Notes: generated by a model from the letters alone, not told the origin. 64,000 nt of DNA from Butyricimonas faecalis (GCF_003991565.1 NZ_CP032819.1:310001-374000), one strand, 5' to 3'. Counted from the first letter of the stretch, positions 10,211-19,000 are shown. Numbers and translations are program-made.

Positions 10211-11521
10211 ATGCGAAAAGTATTGTTTATATTGATAGTGGTTAGTTGCTGGGTTGGGATGACAGGTTGCTCGGACGATGGTAATAAAGGACCGGATGTT
10301 TCTTTTAGAAGGCCTTATTATATTCTCCCGGCCAGTGAATCTTTGAATGTGGAGGTTCGTTTGTCGGAGCCCGCACAGGCAGATATTACCGTTCCTTTTA
10401 CCGTGGCGGGAACCGGGGAGGAAGGGATTGATTATTCGCTTTCTGCTCATGAATTTGTCGTGCAGGCCGGGTTGGATTCGGCCATCATAACGATCACCCC
10501 GGTGACAAATATGACCGAGGGAAGGGAGATTCATTTGACATTGCAAGAGGTTGCCGGATATGTACCCGGTATTTACAGGCAAACGATGATTCCGATTGAG
10601 ACTAAAAGTCCGTTCACGTCGTCTTTTCTTTCCACGGAGTATAATTTATACACGGAAATGGAGGTCGCTGCTTTGTTGCATATCGGAGGCAGCAAGTACA
10701 CGAAGCCTTCTTACGATATTTCCATCCCTTTTGAAATTGATCCGGCCTCCACGGCTGTATTGGGAACCCACTATGAAATAGAAGGAGGGGAGAAACAGTT
10801 TGTTTACCAGAAGGATGACTATATGGCTCGGGTGAAGCTGAAGTTCTTGAAGAAGGAGGAGGGAAAAGATAAAGTTATTCTTCGCCTCGTGGAAACAGAT
10901 AATTTTATGATTTCACTTTCTAATAACCGGGCATATATCACGATAAATGGACCTGTTGGTTTTGATGATCTTGTCGGATCATGGAAATTCAAGGAGTTTT
11001 CGAGCAAGGATTACGTGACAAGTACAGCCAGTATGGCCGGAGATACGGAGGGTGTGAAGAATCTGCCCGAATGTGTAGCGAGCGATATTTTAGTATTCGA
11101 GAAAACGGGGGGTAAGCATGTTATCCGGACGGATAAGCTCACGGGTGATCTGGTCAACTATTTTTGTGATGGGGCAGAGGTGACGGTTCGGGATATTGTG
11201 AATGAACAAATTTATTTACCGTCGGAAATGAATGAATGGGGATTACATCGTTCTGTTTTGAGGACGGATTTCAGTAAGGTAAATCTGAACTTTTCTCCGG
11301 ACTACCAGAATTATGCCCCGGCAGAGGTTGATTTTCGAATTTTGGAGGACGGAGATATCTTGGAAGTGAGGATTGTACAATATGTTCCCAAGGACTTTTT
11401 GCAAGAGACCTATGATTATGTCAGTGATCCGTTCTATTCCGGGGATCGTAATTTTGACAAGAATATTCCCATGAAGGGGAACTACACGCTTTCTTACAGG
11501 TTTTCACGGATCGCGGATTAA
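10211..11521 (+). CDS. Calx-beta-like/DUF4843-type surface lipoprotein
   Basis: A 436-residue lipoprotein: signal with lipobox VGMTGC, then CSDDGN. The first half carries beta-sandwich sequence like Calx-beta or BACON-type repeats (ADITVPFTVAGTGEEGIDYS, then a second copy with IPFEIDPASTAVLGTHYEI at about residue 180), probably in tandem. The frame is open further upstream to 10127, but the ATG at 10211 starts a proper signal peptide. It probably helps capture substrate for the SusCD pair. Last gene of the operon. Confidence 0.8.
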   Translation: MRKVLFILIVVSCWVGMTGCSDDGNKGPDVSFRRPYYILPASESLNVEVRLSEPAQADITVPFTVAGTGEEGIDYSLSAHEFVVQAGLDSAIITITPVTNMTEGREIHLTLQEVAGYVPGIYRQTMIPIETKSPFTSSFLSTEYNLYTEMEVAALLHIGGSKYTKPSYDISIPFEIDPASTAVLGTHYEIEGGEKQFVYQKDDYMARVKLKFLKKEEGKDKVILRLVETDNFMISLSNNRAYITINGPVGFDDLVGSWKFKEFSSKDYVTSTASMAGDTEGVKNLPECVASDILVFEKTGGKHVIRTDKLTGDLVNYFCDGAEVTVRDIVNEQIYLPSEMNEWGLHRSVLRTDFSKVNLNFSPDYQNYAPAEVDFRILEDGDILEVRIVQYVPKDFLQETYDYVSDPFYSGDRNFDKNIPMKGNYTLSYRFSRIAD

Positions 11522-11529
11522 AAGGGAAT

Positions 11530-11595
11530 GAGGATTACCGAATCAACCCTCCCCCTGTGTAAGCAGGAGTTGGAGGGGGTAGTTTGGTAATCCCC
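11530..11595. repeat. Palindromic repeat, family A-like (copy A1), probable terminator
   Basis: A nested inverted repeat: outer arms GGATTACC / GGTAATCC, inner arms ACCCTCCCCC / GAGGGGGT, around TGTGTAAGCAGG. It shares the CCCTCC...TGTGTAAG core with the longer family A copies. Located just after the SusCD operon, it probably also stops transcription. Confidence 0.65.
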
Positions 11596-11798
11596 ATTTC
11601 TTTTGTAAAAGGAGAAGGTGCGATGCTACTTCTCTTTTTTTTCTGCTTTTAAACTTGTTTTTTCTGAATAAATAGTTGTCAAAGAGAATGTGTATTTAAT
11701 TTTAATAAAGAGCGGGAAATCTTGTAAAAATGCTTATATTTGTGTAGTTAGGTGCATGAGGATGGGGGATGGGTATTGTCTAATTAAAATTTGATACA

Positions 11799-12374
11799 AT
11801 GGAAGAATGGTGGAGTTCTCTGGGATTATTTATGCAATCGGTGTGGTGCATCACGCTATTTGCCAGTTTGGTATTTGTTATACAGACTATCATGACTTTT
11901 ATCGGGATGGATACAGATGGAGGGATGGATGTTGACGTGAGCGCGGATACGACGGCAGACGGGGATAGCGGTCCTTTTCAGTTGTTTACGTTCCGTAATT
12001 TCATCAATTTCCTGCTGGGGTTCGGTTGGTCGATTATCTCTTTTGAGAAAGCGATAGCGAATCAGTTCGTGTTGATTCTCGTGTCGGCCGTGGTTGGCGT
12101 GCTGCTCGTGATGGCGGTGATGGCTATTTTCAGGTTTATGAGTCGCATGGAGCAAAGCGGAACGATCCATGTGGCAAATGCTGTGGGGTGTAAAGGGAAC
12201 GTGTACCTGAAGATTCCGGGAGAAAAACGGGGAGAGGGAAAGGTACAGATTTCGATACAAGGTGCCATACGGGAATTTGATGCCTTGACAGCAGGCGAGG
12301 AATTGGAGACGGGAGCCCCGATTAAAGTGGTGGAGGTGGTTAACGACAGTACCTTGCTCGTGGAGCGTTTTTGA
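11799..12374 (+). CDS. NfeD-like membrane protein, flotillin partner
   Basis: A 191-residue protein with a hydrophobic N-terminus (about 10-30), two further membrane helices (about 66-82 and 89-113) and a soluble C-terminal OB-fold (about 125-190, AVGCKGNVYLKIPGEKRGEG, TLLVERF). This is the layout of NfeD/YuaF/YqiJ proteins, which are made next to flotillins and influence membrane fluidity domains. The flotillin gene follows after 31 bp. A TATATTTG box at 11735-11742 is a plausible -7 element for the pair. Confidence 0.85.
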   Translation: MEEWWSSLGLFMQSVWCITLFASLVFVIQTIMTFIGMDTDGGMDVDVSADTTADGDSGPFQLFTFRNFINFLLGFGWSIISFEKAIANQFVLILVSAVVGVLLVMAVMAIFRFMSRMEQSGTIHVANAVGCKGNVYLKIPGEKRGEGKVQISIQGAIREFDALTAGEELETGAPIKVVEVVNDSTLLVERF

Positions 12375-12405
12375 ATGACTATTTATTATTAATACTTAGG
12401 AATAT

Positions 12406-13863
12406 ATGGAAAGTATGGAAGGAAGTTTGTATTTGATTGTAGCCGTCGTGGCGGTGTTGTTTGTTACGTTTGCGGCGATTTTGTCCCGTTATAAACGTTG
12501 TCCGTCAGATAAGATTCTTGTCGTGTATGGGCTGACCGGTAAGAACGCGACCGGGGGAGTGAGTTCTGCACGTTGTATTCATGGTGGGGCTGCTTTTATT
12601 TGGCCGGTGTTCCAGAGTTATTCATTTTTGGATCTGACGCCGATCTCTATCGAGTGTAATTTGACGAACGCGTTGAGTAAACAAAATATTCGGGTGGATG
12701 TTCCTTGTCGTTTTACGGTGGGTATTTCTACCGAGCCGGATAGCATGACGAACGCGGCAGAGCGTTTGTTGGGACAACGGCAGGAAAATATTCAGGATTT
12801 GGCGAAAGATATTCTGTTCGGGCAGTTGCGTTTGGTGATAGCCACGATGGATATCGAGGAAATCAATTCCGACCGGGATAAGTTCTTGGCTAACGTGAGT
12901 GCCAACGTGGAAGCGGAGTTGCGGAAGATCGGTTTGAAATTGATTAACGTGAATGTGACTGACTTGCGGGATGAATCCGGGTATATCGAGGCCTTGGGAA
13001 AAGAAGCGGCAGCGAAGGCGATCAATGATGCCAAGAAAAGTGTGGCCGAGCAGAATCGGTTCGGTGAAATTGGTAAGGCCGAGGCGGATCGGGATAAAGA
13101 TATTCGTATCGCGGAAACTGTGCGGGATACTCGTATTCGGACGGCAGAAGCTAATGCAACCGCGGTGGAAGGAGAGAATAACGCGAAGATATTGATTGCC
13201 GACTCGGACGCCATCCGTCGGGAGAGGGAGGCCGAGGCAGCCCGTAAGGCTATTGCTGCAGAGAAGGTACAAGCGGCGAAGGCTTTGGAAGAGGCTTACA
13301 TGGCAGAGAAAGAGGCTGAAATTGCCCGTGCCGAGAGAGAGAAAGCCACGCAGGCGGCCAATATCGTGGTTCCTGCACAGATTGATAAAGAGAAAGCTAT
13401 TATTGATGCAGAAGCCGAGGCCGAACGTTTGCGCCGGTTGGCAAAAGGAGAGGCTGACGCCATCTTTGCCAAGATGGATGCCGAAGCACGAGGGTTGTAC
13501 GAGGTGTTGACGAAACAGGCGGAAGGATATGCACAGATCGTGAAGGCCGCGGCCGGAGATCCGGATAAGGCGGTAATGATGTTAATTACCGATAAGTTAC
13601 CGGAATTGGTGAAAACGCAAGTGGAGGCTGTTAAGAATATAAAGATTGACAAAATTACAGTTTGGGATGGTAATAATGCCGGTAACGGGAATACATCCAC
13701 GGCTAATTTTATTTCCGGGATGATGAAATCGGTTCCACCGTTGAATGATTTGTTCAACATGGCAGGGATGAATTTGCCAACATTCCTGAAAGGAGCCGCC
13801 ACGGAAGATAAAATCACGGATGCCGGACAACAAGGTGAGATTGTTGAAGAGGTTGAGAAGTAG
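12406..13863 (+). CDS. floT: Flotillin (SPFH/Band 7 membrane-domain scaffold)
   Basis: A 485-residue protein: one N-terminal membrane helix (about 8-26), an SPFH domain (about 30-200, VPCRFTVGISTEP, DIEEINSDRDKF, VTDLRDESGYIEALGKEAAA), then a long Ala/Glu-rich coiled coil (about 200-400) and a C-terminal tail. This order and length match YuaG/FloT/YqiK flotillins, which organise detergent-resistant membrane regions. Paired with NfeD upstream. The symbol follows the B. subtilis name and is by family only. Confidence 0.9.
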   Translation: MESMEGSLYLIVAVVAVLFVTFAAILSRYKRCPSDKILVVYGLTGKNATGGVSSARCIHGGAAFIWPVFQSYSFLDLTPISIECNLTNALSKQNIRVDVPCRFTVGISTEPDSMTNAAERLLGQRQENIQDLAKDILFGQLRLVIATMDIEEINSDRDKFLANVSANVEAELRKIGLKLINVNVTDLRDESGYIEALGKEAAAKAINDAKKSVAEQNRFGEIGKAEADRDKDIRIAETVRDTRIRTAEANATAVEGENNAKILIADSDAIRREREAEAARKAIAAEKVQAAKALEEAYMAEKEAEIARAEREKATQAANIVVPAQIDKEKAIIDAEAEAERLRRLAKGEADAIFAKMDAEARGLYEVLTKQAEGYAQIVKAAAGDPDKAVMMLITDKLPELVKTQVEAVKNIKIDKITVWDGNNAGNGNTSTANFISGMMKSVPPLNDLFNMAGMNLPTFLKGAATEDKITDAGQQGEIVEEVEK

Positions 13864-13904
13864 GGGAGATTCTAACTTTTAGTTTCGTTTTTTCGTTTAC
13901 TTAT

Positions 13905-13951
13905 AATTACCTTTGTGGTATACTTCAATCGTGTATATGACAAAGGTAATT
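13905..13951. repeat. Perfect 12-bp inverted repeat before tsaE
   Basis: Arms AATTACCTTTGT (13905-13916) and ACAAAGGTAATT (13940-13951) around a 23-nt loop with GGTATAC and GTATATG. Each arm contains TACCTTTG, a match to the Bacteroidetes -7 consensus TAnnTTTG, one on each strand. It could be a terminator for flotillin or a paired promoter/operator. Confidence 0.55.
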
Positions 13952-13980
13952 AATCGATTCATAAAAATAGAGAAAAGTTT

Positions 13981-14403
13981 ATGCGCTGGATAATTGACAG
14001 TGTTGATGATTTGAAGCGGGTTGCAAAGGAGTTTTTGGAAAGTACCGGGGACAACAAAATATATGCTCTATACGGGCCTATGGGAGTGGGGAAGACCACT
14101 TTCGTGAAGGCTGTGGCCGAATGTTTGGGAGTAGAGGATGATGTAAATTCCCCAACGTTTGCTATCGTGAACGAGTATTTGGCAGCAACGGGAGAGTCGC
14201 TTTTTCATTTCGATTTCTATCGGGTGAAGAGTATCGAGGAGGCAATGGATTTCGGTTACGAGGAATATTTTTATAGCGGGAATCGTTGTTTTATCGAGTG
14301 GCCGGAGATGGTGGAGGCTCTGTTGCCGGAAAACACGTTGATTTGTAAATTCTCTGAGTTGGCAGATGGCCGGAGAGAGTTGGTGATTGAAGAAAAACTA
14401 TAA
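13981..14403 (+). CDS. tsaE: tRNA threonylcarbamoyladenosine biosynthesis ATPase TsaE
   Basis: A 140-residue P-loop protein. Walker A GPMGVGKTTF is at about residues 32-41, followed by VNSPTFAIVNEY and HFDFYRVKSIEEA, signatures of TsaE/YjeE. It works with TsaB, TsaC and TsaD to make t6A37 on ANN-decoding tRNAs in the cytoplasm. The length matches the family. Alanine dehydrogenase begins about 10 bp after the stop. Confidence 0.95.
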   Translation: MRWIIDSVDDLKRVAKEFLESTGDNKIYALYGPMGVGKTTFVKAVAECLGVEDDVNSPTFAIVNEYLAATGESLFHFDFYRVKSIEEAMDFGYEEYFYSGNRCFIEWPEMVEALLPENTLICKFSELADGRRELVIEEKL

Positions 14404-14413
14404 AATACAGGTT

Positions 14414-15634
14414 ATGGATAACTCGGGTAAATTATCGGGAGCCCAGATTGATCGGGAGTGGTTTTTATATCAAGAAAAAGAGGTATTCGCGGAATACCGG
14501 CAGAAACGATTGACAATTGGTTTACCCAATGAGACCGAGCGACGGGAGAACCGGGTGTGTTTAACCCCTGAGGCTGTGTCTGTCATGGTTGACATGGGGC
14601 ACACGATAATGGTGCAACGGGGAGCCGGAGAGGCGGCACATTACCATGACCGGGAGTATGCTGATGCGGGAGCCCAGATGGTGGATACTTGTGAGGAAGT
14701 GTACACGGCGGATATTATTCTTAAACCGACTCCAGTGACGCAAGGAGACGTGGAGATGATGCATGACCGACAGGTTATTTTGTCCCCCATCGAGCTTTTT
14801 GAGTTACGAAAAGAGGCTGTTGTAGAGATGATGCAGAAGAAGGTGACGGCTGTCGGGTTTGATATTCTGAAAGATGAAAACGGGGGGTATCCCGTGGTGC
14901 AAATGATGAGCGAGATTTCAGGAAGTTCGGCCATTATGATCGCTAGCGAGTATCTAAGTAATTCCCGGGAAGGGAAAGGGATTTTGCTAGGCGGGGTGAC
15001 GGGAATCACGCCCGCGGAGGTCGTTATATTAGGTGCCGGGACTTTGGGTGAATACGCGGCTCGCACGGCGTTGGCTTTGGGGGCAGAGGTGAAGGTTTTT
15101 GATCATTCGTTGGAACGTTTACGCCGGATAAATCATTGTCTGGGGCAACGGGTATATACTTCTGTTTTTCATAAGCCGGTTTTGGAACGGGCGTTATTGT
15201 CGGCCGATGTGCTGATCGGGGCATTGCGCTTTTTTGATGATGATTTGGGTGTCACCGTGTCTGAAGAACAGGTGAGGCTGATGAAACAAGGGGCGGTAAT
15301 CGTGGATATGTCCATTGGGCATGGCGGGTGTATCGAAACGTCTGGTCCGACTACCCACGAGAATCCGACTTATGTGTATAACGGGGTAATCCATTATTGT
15401 GTTCCGAATGTTCCGTCGAGGGTGGCTCGTACGGCTTCTATTGCCTATAGTAATTTATTCACTCCTTTGTTTGATAAGATTTCCCAGACGGGAGGTTTTA
15501 ATGCCGCCATAAAAAATGATAAGGGCTTGCGACACGGGGTGTACGTTTATAACGGAGTGTTGACCAAACGAGTGATTGCCGATCGTTATGGGTTGGTTTC
15601 CAGGGATATTGATTTGTTGTTAGCGGCTTTCTGA
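14414..15634 (+). CDS. ald: Alanine dehydrogenase (Ald/PntA family)
   Basis: A 406-residue NAD-dependent dehydrogenase converting L-alanine to pyruvate and ammonia. N-terminal catalytic half: LTIGLPNETERRENRVCLTP and the conserved ILKPTPV segment. Rossmann half: VVILGAGTLGEYAA (about 203-216). The frame is open from 14387, overlapping tsaE, but the ATG at 14414 avoids the overlap. An N-terminal extension of about 30 residues precedes the conserved start. Related to the transhydrogenase alpha subunit, so substrate is by family. It ends exactly where the convergent permease gene ends. Confidence 0.85.
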   Translation: MDNSGKLSGAQIDREWFLYQEKEVFAEYRQKRLTIGLPNETERRENRVCLTPEAVSVMVDMGHTIMVQRGAGEAAHYHDREYADAGAQMVDTCEEVYTADIILKPTPVTQGDVEMMHDRQVILSPIELFELRKEAVVEMMQKKVTAVGFDILKDENGGYPVVQMMSEISGSSAIMIASEYLSNSREGKGILLGGVTGITPAEVVILGAGTLGEYAARTALALGAEVKVFDHSLERLRRINHCLGQRVYTSVFHKPVLERALLSADVLIGALRFFDDDLGVTVSEEQVRLMKQGAVIVDMSIGHGGCIETSGPTTHENPTYVYNGVIHYCVPNVPSRVARTASIAYSNLFTPLFDKISQTGGFNAAIKNDKGLRHGVYVYNGVLTKRVIADRYGLVSRDIDLLLAAF

Positions 15635-17044
15635 TTACCCCATAAATACGATAATTCCCAATAATATACCATACACGAGTGCGTAGGGAAAGGCTTGTTT
15701 TAGGATTTCTCCTTCTTGGCCTTGTAACTGGCACGCGGAGGCGGCGATGGCAATACTTTGGGGGGAGATGATTTTCCCGGCGGTAGTGCCTGTCGTGTTG
15801 GCCGCGGCAAGCCAAGAGGGATCAATGTTCATGTTGGCGGCAATTCCTGCTTGTAGTTTTCCGAAAAGGATGTTTGCGGAGGTTCCGCTACCCGTGATAA
15901 ATGTCCCTGTTTCCCCGATTAAAGGAGACCAGAAAGCGTAATACTTCCCAGAGAAGGTGGTTAGGGTGTCGGCAAGTAATTGTACCATTCCGGATAGTTC
16001 CATGAGTGCGGATATACCGACTAGAGCAATGACCATGATAACGGTACTGCGGATTTGTACGAGGGTTTTGCCTAATAATTTGAACTGCCTGCTTGTGCTT
16101 ACCCCCTGTATCTGTCCCCCGATAAAAGCTCCGGCAAAAAGCAATAAACTCGTAGCCCTAAAATTGAAGGGAATGGCTAGTAATATAAAGAAAATGATAA
16201 GGCCGTAAACACTCCATGCCTTGTATATTTGTCGGGACGAATGTTGCGTGGGGAGGGTATCTTTTTTACCCCTTCCACTCCATTTACTCCACGCTATAAT
16301 GGCAATGATGGAACAAATGCTGCCTAGAATGGCCGGCATTTCCGGACCGAGATATACGGCAGTAACGTATTGAGCGAGGAAAGATGTGCCCCCGACAAGG
16401 GTACCGAGTAAAATGTTTTTTATTAATGCTTGGCGACGTCTGTCAGCCAATATAGCCAACGTGATCGGGATTAAGAATATGAAAGGATATAGTTGTTGGA
16501 TGGTTGCCTTGCATAATTCCGGTAACGGGCAGCCGGTTTCTTCCATGAGAACGGTTTCCGCTATGCCGACGGCCCCGAATGTCGTGGGTTCGCTGTTGGC
16601 GATGAGGCTCACGAGCACGGCAAACAACGGGCGAAATCCAAGTGTTACAAGTATGGCGGCTGGGATGGCTACCGAGGTTCCATAACCGGCCATCCCTTCT
16701 AATAACCCGCCGAATCCCCACGTGATTAGTAATACTTGTACACTTTTATCCGTGGAGATAGCTGCCAACTGTTTTTTTAGTATTTCAATTTTACCGGAAT
16801 CTAACAGAATATTATAGCTGAACACGGCCATCCAAATGACAGAAAGAATGGTGATGCAGGCACGTGCTGTACTGTTTATCAATGTTGAACCGATTTCTTG
16901 TACAGGTGTTCCAAAGGCGAAAACGGCTAAAATAACAGTGATGGCGAGGGTAAGCAGGCTACTCTTGTCCCCGGGCCATTTGCATATTCCCATGGATATG
17001 ATTAGTATGGCCATGGGTAGTAAGGCAAACAAGATTTCGAACAT
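15635..17044 (-). CDS. LctP-family L-lactate permease
   Basis: A 469-residue polytopic membrane protein with about 12 hydrophobic helices. It shows family features: GGLLEGMAGYGTSVAIPAA (about 109-127), NSEPTTFGAVGIAE, and TGTTAGKIISPQSIAIAAS near the C-terminus. These carriers import lactate or glycolate with protons. Its stop codon abuts that of ald (15634/15635) with no spacer. It begins 17 bp downstream of gmhB on the same strand, so the two may be cotranscribed. It is slightly shorter than E. coli LctP (551). Confidence 0.9.
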   Translation of the reverse strand: MFEILFALLPMAILIISMGICKWPGDKSSLLTLAITVILAVFAFGTPVQEIGSTLINSTARACITILSVIWMAVFSYNILLDSGKIEILKKQLAAISTDKSVQVLLITWGFGGLLEGMAGYGTSVAIPAAILVTLGFRPLFAVLVSLIANSEPTTFGAVGIAETVLMEETGCPLPELCKATIQQLYPFIFLIPITLAILADRRRQALIKNILLGTLVGGTSFLAQYVTAVYLGPEMPAILGSICSIIAIIAWSKWSGRGKKDTLPTQHSSRQIYKAWSVYGLIIFFILLAIPFNFRATSLLLFAGAFIGGQIQGVSTSRQFKLLGKTLVQIRSTVIMVIALVGISALMELSGMVQLLADTLTTFSGKYYAFWSPLIGETGTFITGSGTSANILFGKLQAGIAANMNIDPSWLAAANTTGTTAGKIISPQSIAIAASACQLQGQEGEILKQAFPYALVYGILLGIIVFMG

Positions 17045-17061
17045 GGCGTACGTTTATCTTT

Positions 17062-17559
17062 TTATTGCTTGAGAATGGAATCAATAACGGAGGTTAAGTC
17101 GCTGTTTTTAGGTATTTTAATTCCTCGGATTCCGGCAGCCTCGGCGGCCTCGATGTCCCGGGAACCATCCCCGATTAACCATGAGGTGGATTTGTCAATG
17201 TCAAATTCCCGGATGGCCTGTTCTATCATGTAAGGTGATGGTTTTCGGCATGGGCAAGGGGCGATGCTGCTGTGATGGGGACAATAGTATATTTTGTCCA
17301 CGTGAGCCCCGTGTTTTTCCAGTTCCTTGCACATGTGTGCGTGAAGATTTTCAACGTCTTCTACCGTGTATTCTCCTTTGGCAACTCCACCTTGGTTGGT
17401 AACGACAATAATCAAATAACCTGCTTCGTTCAGTCGACGAATACCGTCAATGACACCGGGATTGAAAACAAAGTCTTCAATTTTGTATATGTAGTAATGT
17501 CCTTCATCAGAATTGATGGTTCCGTCTCGATCCAAAAATATAGCCTTTTTCATTTTCAA
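17062..17559 (-). CDS. gmhB: D-glycero-D-manno-heptose 1,7-bisphosphate 7-phosphatase-like HAD enzyme
   Basis: A 165-residue HAD-superfamily phosphatase. Motif I is AIFLDRDGTIN (nucleophile Asp10, Asp12), motif II IIVVTNQGG, and the zinc loop is YYCPHHSSIAPCPCRKP, characteristic of GmhB and the histidinol-phosphatase relatives. Motif IV is WLIGDGSRDIEAAEAAG. Family role: dephosphorylation of heptose bisphosphate for lipopolysaccharide core. The start may be the internal Met3. Downstream of it lies lctP. Confidence 0.88.
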   Translation of the reverse strand: MKMKKAIFLDRDGTINSDEGHYYIYKIEDFVFNPGVIDGIRRLNEAGYLIIVVTNQGGVAKGEYTVEDVENLHAHMCKELEKHGAHVDKIYYCPHHSSIAPCPCRKPSPYMIEQAIREFDIDKSTSWLIGDGSRDIEAAEAAGIRGIKIPKNSDLTSVIDSILKQ

Positions 17560-17578
17560 TTTTTATCTTTTAATTTCT

Positions 17579-17602
17579 AAACTACCCCCTCTAACTCCCC
17601 CT
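17579..17602. repeat. Left fragment of family A repeat (copy A2), cut by the IS
   Basis: Reads AACTACCCCCTCTAACTCCCCCT up to 17602 and resumes at about 18879 with TACACAGGGGGAGAA on the other side of the IS110 element. Joined, the two parts rebuild the arm seen intact at 27969-28079. Confidence 0.75.
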
Positions 17603-17626
17603 ATTCTTATGATTTATGCAAATATT

Positions 17627-18625
17627 TCATGAATAAACAGGGGTATAAAATTGATCTTTTTTGATGACAGCAAACATTCTCGCGATCAGCTTTGCCCTGA
17701 TCGCGTTAATGACCGTCATCTTGTTCTTTCCTTCCTTAACCTTTCTCTCGTAATACGCCTTTAACTCACCAGACTTCCTTCCCGTGATCGACAAGGCAGC
17801 CATGTGTAACAACGTCTTGATTTGCTTGTTCGCCCGCTGGGATACCTTGTTCCTGGAATGTTGACTGCTTCCCGAGGTGTAACGGAAAGGTGCTACCCCG
17901 GCATGACAGGCGAACTTGCGGGGATCATCGAAGCGCGTGAACGCTTCAGTCTCGATGATCAAGCAAAGGGCGACACTCGGCCCAACCCCCTCGACTGATA
18001 GCAACAACTCCCGCTGCCGCCAGAGAACACGGCAGGAACGGATAATTGTCTCGACGAGTAGATCGATATCTTTGATCAATTTTTCCAGCTCTTCTATCAA
18101 CCGTTCCAGTCTTTGAGCCTTCTCTTGATAGACTCGATCAAGCATGAACTCTCGTTGGTCGGAGAGTTGCCCCTTGTACTTGGCCAAGTCCGACTTGTAA
18201 AGGTCTTGCTCGTTCCTTAACTGCTTGAGGCGCTCGATCTCTTCCCGAGGACGCTGGTAATAACGAGCGTTGTCACTGAAACGAGAGGCGTAGCGAGCGA
18301 TTCGGTGAGCATCGACCTTGTCATTCTTCCCACGTGAGAAGCCCGAAGAATACTTGATCTGCGCTGGATTTTCAAGCCATAAACCACAAGAGAGAGACTG
18401 GCAAGCGATTGACAGGGGGAAGGTGTACTGCCCCGTGTGCTCGGCACAGACTAGCAGGTTATCGATCGAGGTTTTAAAATCAACCAAGAACGTTTCCAGG
18501 AAACGACGTATCGACGGGATGTTATTGTTTACTACTTCTTCAAGAACTATCGTGCCGTTTAGCAACACGCAAAAATCAAGTTTCTTTTTACTAACGTCTA
18601 CCCCGATAAAATAAAAGTTTTCCAT
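17627..18625 (-). CDS. IS110-family transposase (DEDD recombinase)
   Basis: A 332-residue protein from the ATG at 18625. N-terminal RuvC-like DEDD domain: YFIGVDVSKKKLDFCV, CAEHTGQYTFPLS, KNDKVDAHRIARYA. C-terminal Transposase_20 domain with the catalytic serine region: LLSVEGVGPSVALCLIIE, and FACHAGVAPFRYTSGSS. A coiled-coil segment of about 60 residues links them. The frame stays open to 18784, but that stretch overlaps the predicted structured RNA and lacks family sequence. It appears intact and possibly active. Confidence 0.92.
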   Translation of the reverse strand: MENFYFIGVDVSKKKLDFCVLLNGTIVLEEVVNNNIPSIRRFLETFLVDFKTSIDNLLVCAEHTGQYTFPLSIACQSLSCGLWLENPAQIKYSSGFSRGKNDKVDAHRIARYASRFSDNARYYQRPREEIERLKQLRNEQDLYKSDLAKYKGQLSDQREFMLDRVYQEKAQRLERLIEELEKLIKDIDLLVETIIRSCRVLWRQRELLLSVEGVGPSVALCLIIETEAFTRFDDPRKFACHAGVAPFRYTSGSSQHSRNKVSQRANKQIKTLLHMAALSITGRKSGELKAYYERKVKEGKNKMTVINAIRAKLIARMFAVIKKDQFYTPVYS

Positions 18626-18659
18626 ATCTTTGTGTTTAGCAATTTGAAGAGGGAAAGGA

Positions 18660-18800
18660 TATTGAACGTCACCTAAAAACCTTAACAACAAGAAAGTTAA
18701 TTTCTTATACAGGTCCCCGTTCAAGAAAGCCAAGGTGTCCAAATAGGGGGATGAAGCTGTTTTCAAACACAGCTCACGGTTCACACCTCGGTTTCCTTTC
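18660..18800 (-). ncRNA. Candidate IS110 bridge RNA
   Basis: The non-coding region upstream of the transposase folds into a loop closed by AGGTGT/ACACCT (+ positions 18783-18788 and 18733-18738) with an inner hairpin AGCTGT/ACAGCT (18769-18774, 18755-18760). On the minus strand, the loop carries TCCCCCTA (within 18739-18753). This repeats the target flank TCCCCCT that ends at the left insertion point. A second hairpin (TTAAC/GTTAA) carries TAAGGTT, which resembles the element end TAAGGT at 18873-18878. A TATATTTG promoter-like box lies upstream near the element end. Boundaries are approximate. Confidence 0.55.
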
Positions 18801-18878
18801 TTTCAAATTAGTTCATACTTTACAAATATAAATATTACTTTTTTATTCCATTTACTTTTCATGATACAAAGCTAAGGT

Positions 18879-18960
18879 TACACAGGGGGAGAATATGTTG
18901 TAACATTACAGCGTCTTTTTGCGTCCGTTTCCCCCTCCTGTGTAAGGAGGGAGTAGTTCT
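18879..18960. repeat. Right fragment of family A repeat (copy A2)
   Basis: Contains TACACAGGGGGAGAA, GTAACATTACAGCGTC, TTTGCGTCCGTTT and CCTCCTGTGTAAGGAGGG, the same order as the copies at 27969-28079 and 33192-33305. It is the other half of the copy interrupted by the IS110 element. Confidence 0.75.
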
Positions 18961-19000
18961 TTCATTTAACCTGTAGTCTGAAATTCACCACAAGCGAATT

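Larger units (their letters stand above)
17603..18878 (-). mobile_element. IS110-type insertion element, about 1276 bp
   Basis: The ends are inferred by comparing the interrupted repeat with its intact copies: the repeat breaks after CTCCCCCT at 17602 and continues at TACACAGGGGG from about 18879 (one base ambiguous). There are no terminal inverted repeats and no target duplication is needed, as expected for IS110 elements. A single transposase lies on the minus strand, with about 250 bp non-coding upstream of it and only 24 bp downstream. That is the left-end layout in which IS110-group elements carry their bridge RNA. Confidence 0.75.

Noticed and set aside
12622..13272. Long minus-strand frame of 216 codons opposite flotillin
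   Set aside because: It mirrors the coiled-coil codons of the flotillin gene and has no family sequence of its own.
17046..17055. Near match to the Mpi recombination site (GCGTACGTTT) before the lctP gene
   Set aside because: No partner inverted repeat lies within a few hundred bases and the upstream side is coding, so it cannot flank an invertible promoter.
18626..18784. Longer transposase start
   Set aside because: The extra residues overlap the predicted bridge RNA and do not match IS110 transposases.
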